DNA from: Xenorhabdus bovienii SS-2004
GTDB taxonomy: Bacteria; Pseudomonadota; Gammaproteobacteria; Enterobacterales; Enterobacteriaceae
DNA length: 64,000 nucleotides
Reading direction: 5' to 3'
Assembly (NCBI RefSeq): GCF_000027225.1
Contig: NC_013892.1
Location: 2,914,001 to 2,978,000 of the forward strand
In this document: in pieces, positions 61,785-64,000 of the stretch
Numbering within the stretch: position 1 is the first letter of the stretch
How the letters are laid out: each line of letters opens with the position of its first letter
Made by a program: the position numbers and the translations under genes
Notes under the pieces: model-generated
What the model was told of the DNA's origin: nothing
The model's input: the letters and a program-made list of their open reading frames with translations, nothing else
Database searches by the model: none

Positions 61785-64000
61785 TCACTTCAAAACAAAA
61801 TTGATTGCACTGATTTGCCCACTCAAATCTAAAACACTAAGTTGATATTTCCCAGGCTGTGACAAAGTTTCCCCCCACGACTGGTTGTTTTTTGTCACAA
61901 AAACTTGTTCACCATTCAAAAACCACCATTGCTGACCGCTACCACCCTGCGTTGTTATCCGTAAGTCCAGCGTATTTTTCCCCGGAATGCGTTTCAGGAT
62001 ATCCCCTTCACGAATTCCCACAATGAGCAAGGGAGCCACATCTATTTTCAGAGGGGGACATTGGGGATTAATCGGTGGTAACCGATTCGACCGACGTTCT
62101 TTTGCCGGTAGCCATGCTTCCAACGTAATCGGCCACAAGACTACGGTTTCAGGCCGGGCATCAGGACAATCGGAAGCAACACGTAAACCATTTTTATCTA
62201 TCCATATCTGTTCGTTAATACCCGAAATCCCTTCTTGCCCAACGGCAGGCAACGTTGGTGGAATTGTATTATCCAAAATCCAGCTTAAGCGACGCTGACG
62301 GCAATTACTGCCTCCTTTAGCAATTATTTCTTTAGTAAACATTGTTCCGCTCGGCCAGCAAATAGTTGCCTGACTGACACTTATCGGTCGCGGATCAACA
62401 GGAATACGCTGTGAGCTATAGCGTAAATTTTCCATTAACAGCCCGTTGATCTGGTTCATAATGGGGATCGCCGTAGCATAACCAAATTGCCCTACTACGG
62501 GAGTGCCATCTGGCCTGCCGACCCACACGCCTATGGTGTAACGGGCATTCAGGCCTATCGCCCATGCATCACGATAACCGTAACTCGTACCTGTTTTCCA
62601 CGCTAAAGGGACTTCGGCAGACAGGCTATCATCAGGCTTTGGTCGTCCTTCACCTGCCATGACCCTCCTGACAATCCAAGCTGCCCCTGCTGAGAATAAT
62701 TGTCTGTCACGAATTTTCTGCTGTGGTGTAAAGCGCAACGGCGAAGCTTTCCCCTGACGGGCGAAAGCGCTGTAAACAGATACCAGTTCATCCATCCGAG
62801 CCGCCGTTCCTCCCAAAATAAGCGATAAGTTCGGCTCACTGCCAAGCGGGAAACGCAGTACCATTCCCACATTACGCAAATTAGCGGTGAATCGTTTAGC
62901 ACCATAAGATTCGAGAAGTTGTACTGCTGGCAAATTCAACGACCGCGTCAGCGCTTCACTGGCACTGACAGGCCCATTAAAGCCGCTGTCAAAATTTCCC
63001 GGACGGTAATCATTAAAACGACGGGGAACATCCTGCAATAAGGATTCCCCATGAATCAATCCATCATCCAGCGCCATGGCATATAAAAAAGGTTTGAGTG
63101 TGGAGCCCGGTGAACGCCATGCGCTTATCATATCCACATGCCCAAAACGACTGTCATCCTGAAGGTCTACCGAACCAATATAGGCTTTAACTGCCATATC
63201 CGTATGATCAACAACCAACACCCCAATCGATGTTTTGTCCGCCAGTTGGTATTTCCAATTGAGAACCATATCCTCCAGTTGGCGCTGTAATCCTGTATCA
63301 ATGGTTGTCTGGATCACTTCCTGCGGGTTTCCATTTGCCACTCGCCTTACCAGTAAAGGCGCAAGGTGAGGAACCTGACGAGGCGCCAGCCATACATTTT
63401 CTTCTTTGATATCAGCGACGTTTTCCGCTGACCAGACATTGTATCGCTTCAGTCGCTGTAATACTTTGTCTCGAGCAGCCTGTGCACGTTCTGGGTAGCG
63501 ATCTGGCCTTAAGCTACTGGGAGCTTGTGGTAATACCGCCAATAATGCCGCTTCACCCGGCGAAAGTTCTGACGGCGGCTTGCCCAGATACGCCCAGCTT
63601 GCTGCTCCAACACCCTGCAACGTACCACCGAATGGTGCACGGTTCAGGTACATTTCCAAAATTTGATCTTTTGAATAATGCCATTCAAGTTGCAACGTGC
63701 GCCAAATCTGCCTGAATTTTCCTGCGAAGGTGCGCGGATGTGGATCAATCAATCGAGCCACTTGCATGGAGATTGTGCTGCCCCCCGACACAATTTTTCC
63801 TGCACGGATGTCCTGCCATGCCGCCCTCAGCAAAGAAACAGGATTGATGCCCGGATGTTTGTAAAACCAGCGATCTTCGTAGGTCAGCAATGCCTGAATA
63901 TATTCAGGAGAAACCTGCTCCAAAGTAACAGGATAACGCCAGACCCCCTCATTGTCGGCAAAACGCCACAGTGGCGAGCCATCTTCTCCCACCACAACAC
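61785..64000 (-). CDS. pbpC: Penicillin-binding protein 1C PbpC (partial, 5' end outside window)
   Basis: About 738 residues of a bifunctional peptidoglycan synthase; the frame is open to the right edge, so the N-terminal membrane anchor (some 40 residues by comparison with E. coli) is missing. The glycosyltransferase domain has YEDRWFYKHPG with the catalytic Glu and GGSTISMQVARL; the transpeptidase domain has SPGSTLKPF (Ser nucleophile), SRSLNLPAV and KTGTSYGYRDAW; a C-terminal PBP1C domain ends in QISAINFVLK. E. coli PbpC has 770 residues. Confidence 0.95.
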   Translation of the reverse strand, partial: VVVGEDGSPLWRFADNEGVWRYPVTLEQVSPEYIQALLTYEDRWFYKHPGINPVSLLRAAWQDIRAGKIVSGGSTISMQVARLIDPHPRTFAGKFRQIWRTLQLEWHYSKDQILEMYLNRAPFGGTLQGVGAASWAYLGKPPSELSPGEAALLAVLPQAPSSLRPDRYPERAQAARDKVLQRLKRYNVWSAENVADIKEENVWLAPRQVPHLAPLLVRRVANGNPQEVIQTTIDTGLQRQLEDMVLNWKYQLADKTSIGVLVVDHTDMAVKAYIGSVDLQDDSRFGHVDMISAWRSPGSTLKPFLYAMALDDGLIHGESLLQDVPRRFNDYRPGNFDSGFNGPVSASEALTRSLNLPAVQLLESYGAKRFTANLRNVGMVLRFPLGSEPNLSLILGGTAARMDELVSVYSAFARQGKASPLRFTPQQKIRDRQLFSAGAAWIVRRVMAGEGRPKPDDSLSAEVPLAWKTGTSYGYRDAWAIGLNARYTIGVWVGRPDGTPVVGQFGYATAIPIMNQINGLLMENLRYSSQRIPVDPRPISVSQATICWPSGTMFTKEIIAKGGSNCRQRRLSWILDNTIPPTLPAVGQEGISGINEQIWIDKNGLRVASDCPDARPETVVLWPITLEAWLPAKERRSNRLPPINPQCPPLKIDVAPLLIVGIREGDILKRIPGKNTLDLRITTQGGSGQQWWFLNGEQVFVTKNNQSWGETLSQPGKYQLSVLDLSGQISAINFVLK

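Overview
The window is chromosomal DNA of a gamma-proteobacterium of the order Enterobacterales. Long stretches keep the gene order of E. coli (pdxB-usg-truA-dedA-accD-folC-dedD-cvpA-purF-ubiX; yfcL-epmC-yfcA-aroC-prmB; smrB/sixA-fadJ-fadI-yfcZ-fadL-mlaA; rlmN-rodZ-ispG-hisS-yfgM-bamB-der). The AT-rich spacers, the PUFA-synthase-type polyketide gene, the histidine utilisation genes, the protealysin-type protease and the family-level similarities point to an insect-associated Morganellaceae member such as Xenorhabdus or Photorhabdus. That genus call is inference; no rRNA is present to settle it.

Layout. 1-3700: the 5' part of a large polyketide synthase gene (ketosynthase then acyltransferase) leaving the window at the left, with a long AT-rich control region holding palindromes and a tandem repeat, and a small membrane-protein gene. 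3760-15850: housekeeping genes yfcD, yfcG, yfcH, ubiX-purF-cvpA (PurR box), dedD, folC, accD, dedA, truA, usg and pdxB. 15970-21320: a variable segment at the place where E. coli carries flk, with a complete IS1-family element and its target duplication, an EamA exporter, a TctD/TctE two-component pair, an orphan TctC citrate-binding protein and what looks like the wreck of tctB. 21350-29555: fabB (with adjoining FadR and FabR operators), mnmC, an acetyltransferase, yfcL, epmC, yfcA, aroC and prmB.

29780-37860: a complete histidine degradation block (permease, hutH, hutU, hutC, hutG, hutI) with two HutC-type operators, inserted between prmB and smrB, which are neighbours in E. coli. It would take histidine through urocanate, imidazolonepropionate and formiminoglutamate to glutamate. 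38060-45870: smrB, sixA and the anaerobic-type fatty acid oxidation genes fadJ/fadI, yfcZ, the fatty acid porin fadL (both transcription units with FadR sites) and mlaA.

45870-50540: an accessory stretch with an orphan phage tail-fibre gene, a fragment of an IS21-type istB, hemF, a protealysin-type metalloprotease, and beside it a second, shortened copy that keeps promoter, propeptide and terminator but no catalytic domain. 50540-60050: der, bamB, yfgM, hisS, ispG, rodZ, a 3'-truncated pilW, rlmN and ndk. 60450-61700: a small secreted protein, an XRE regulator and a DUF2975 membrane protein, with a perfect 17-base inverted repeat in front. 61785-64000: pbpC, running off the right edge.

No tRNA, rRNA or CRISPR array was found. 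The points most worth following up are the free-standing protease propeptide, the edge of the polyketide cluster with its control region, the decayed tct operon, and the DUF2975/XRE unit with its palindrome.
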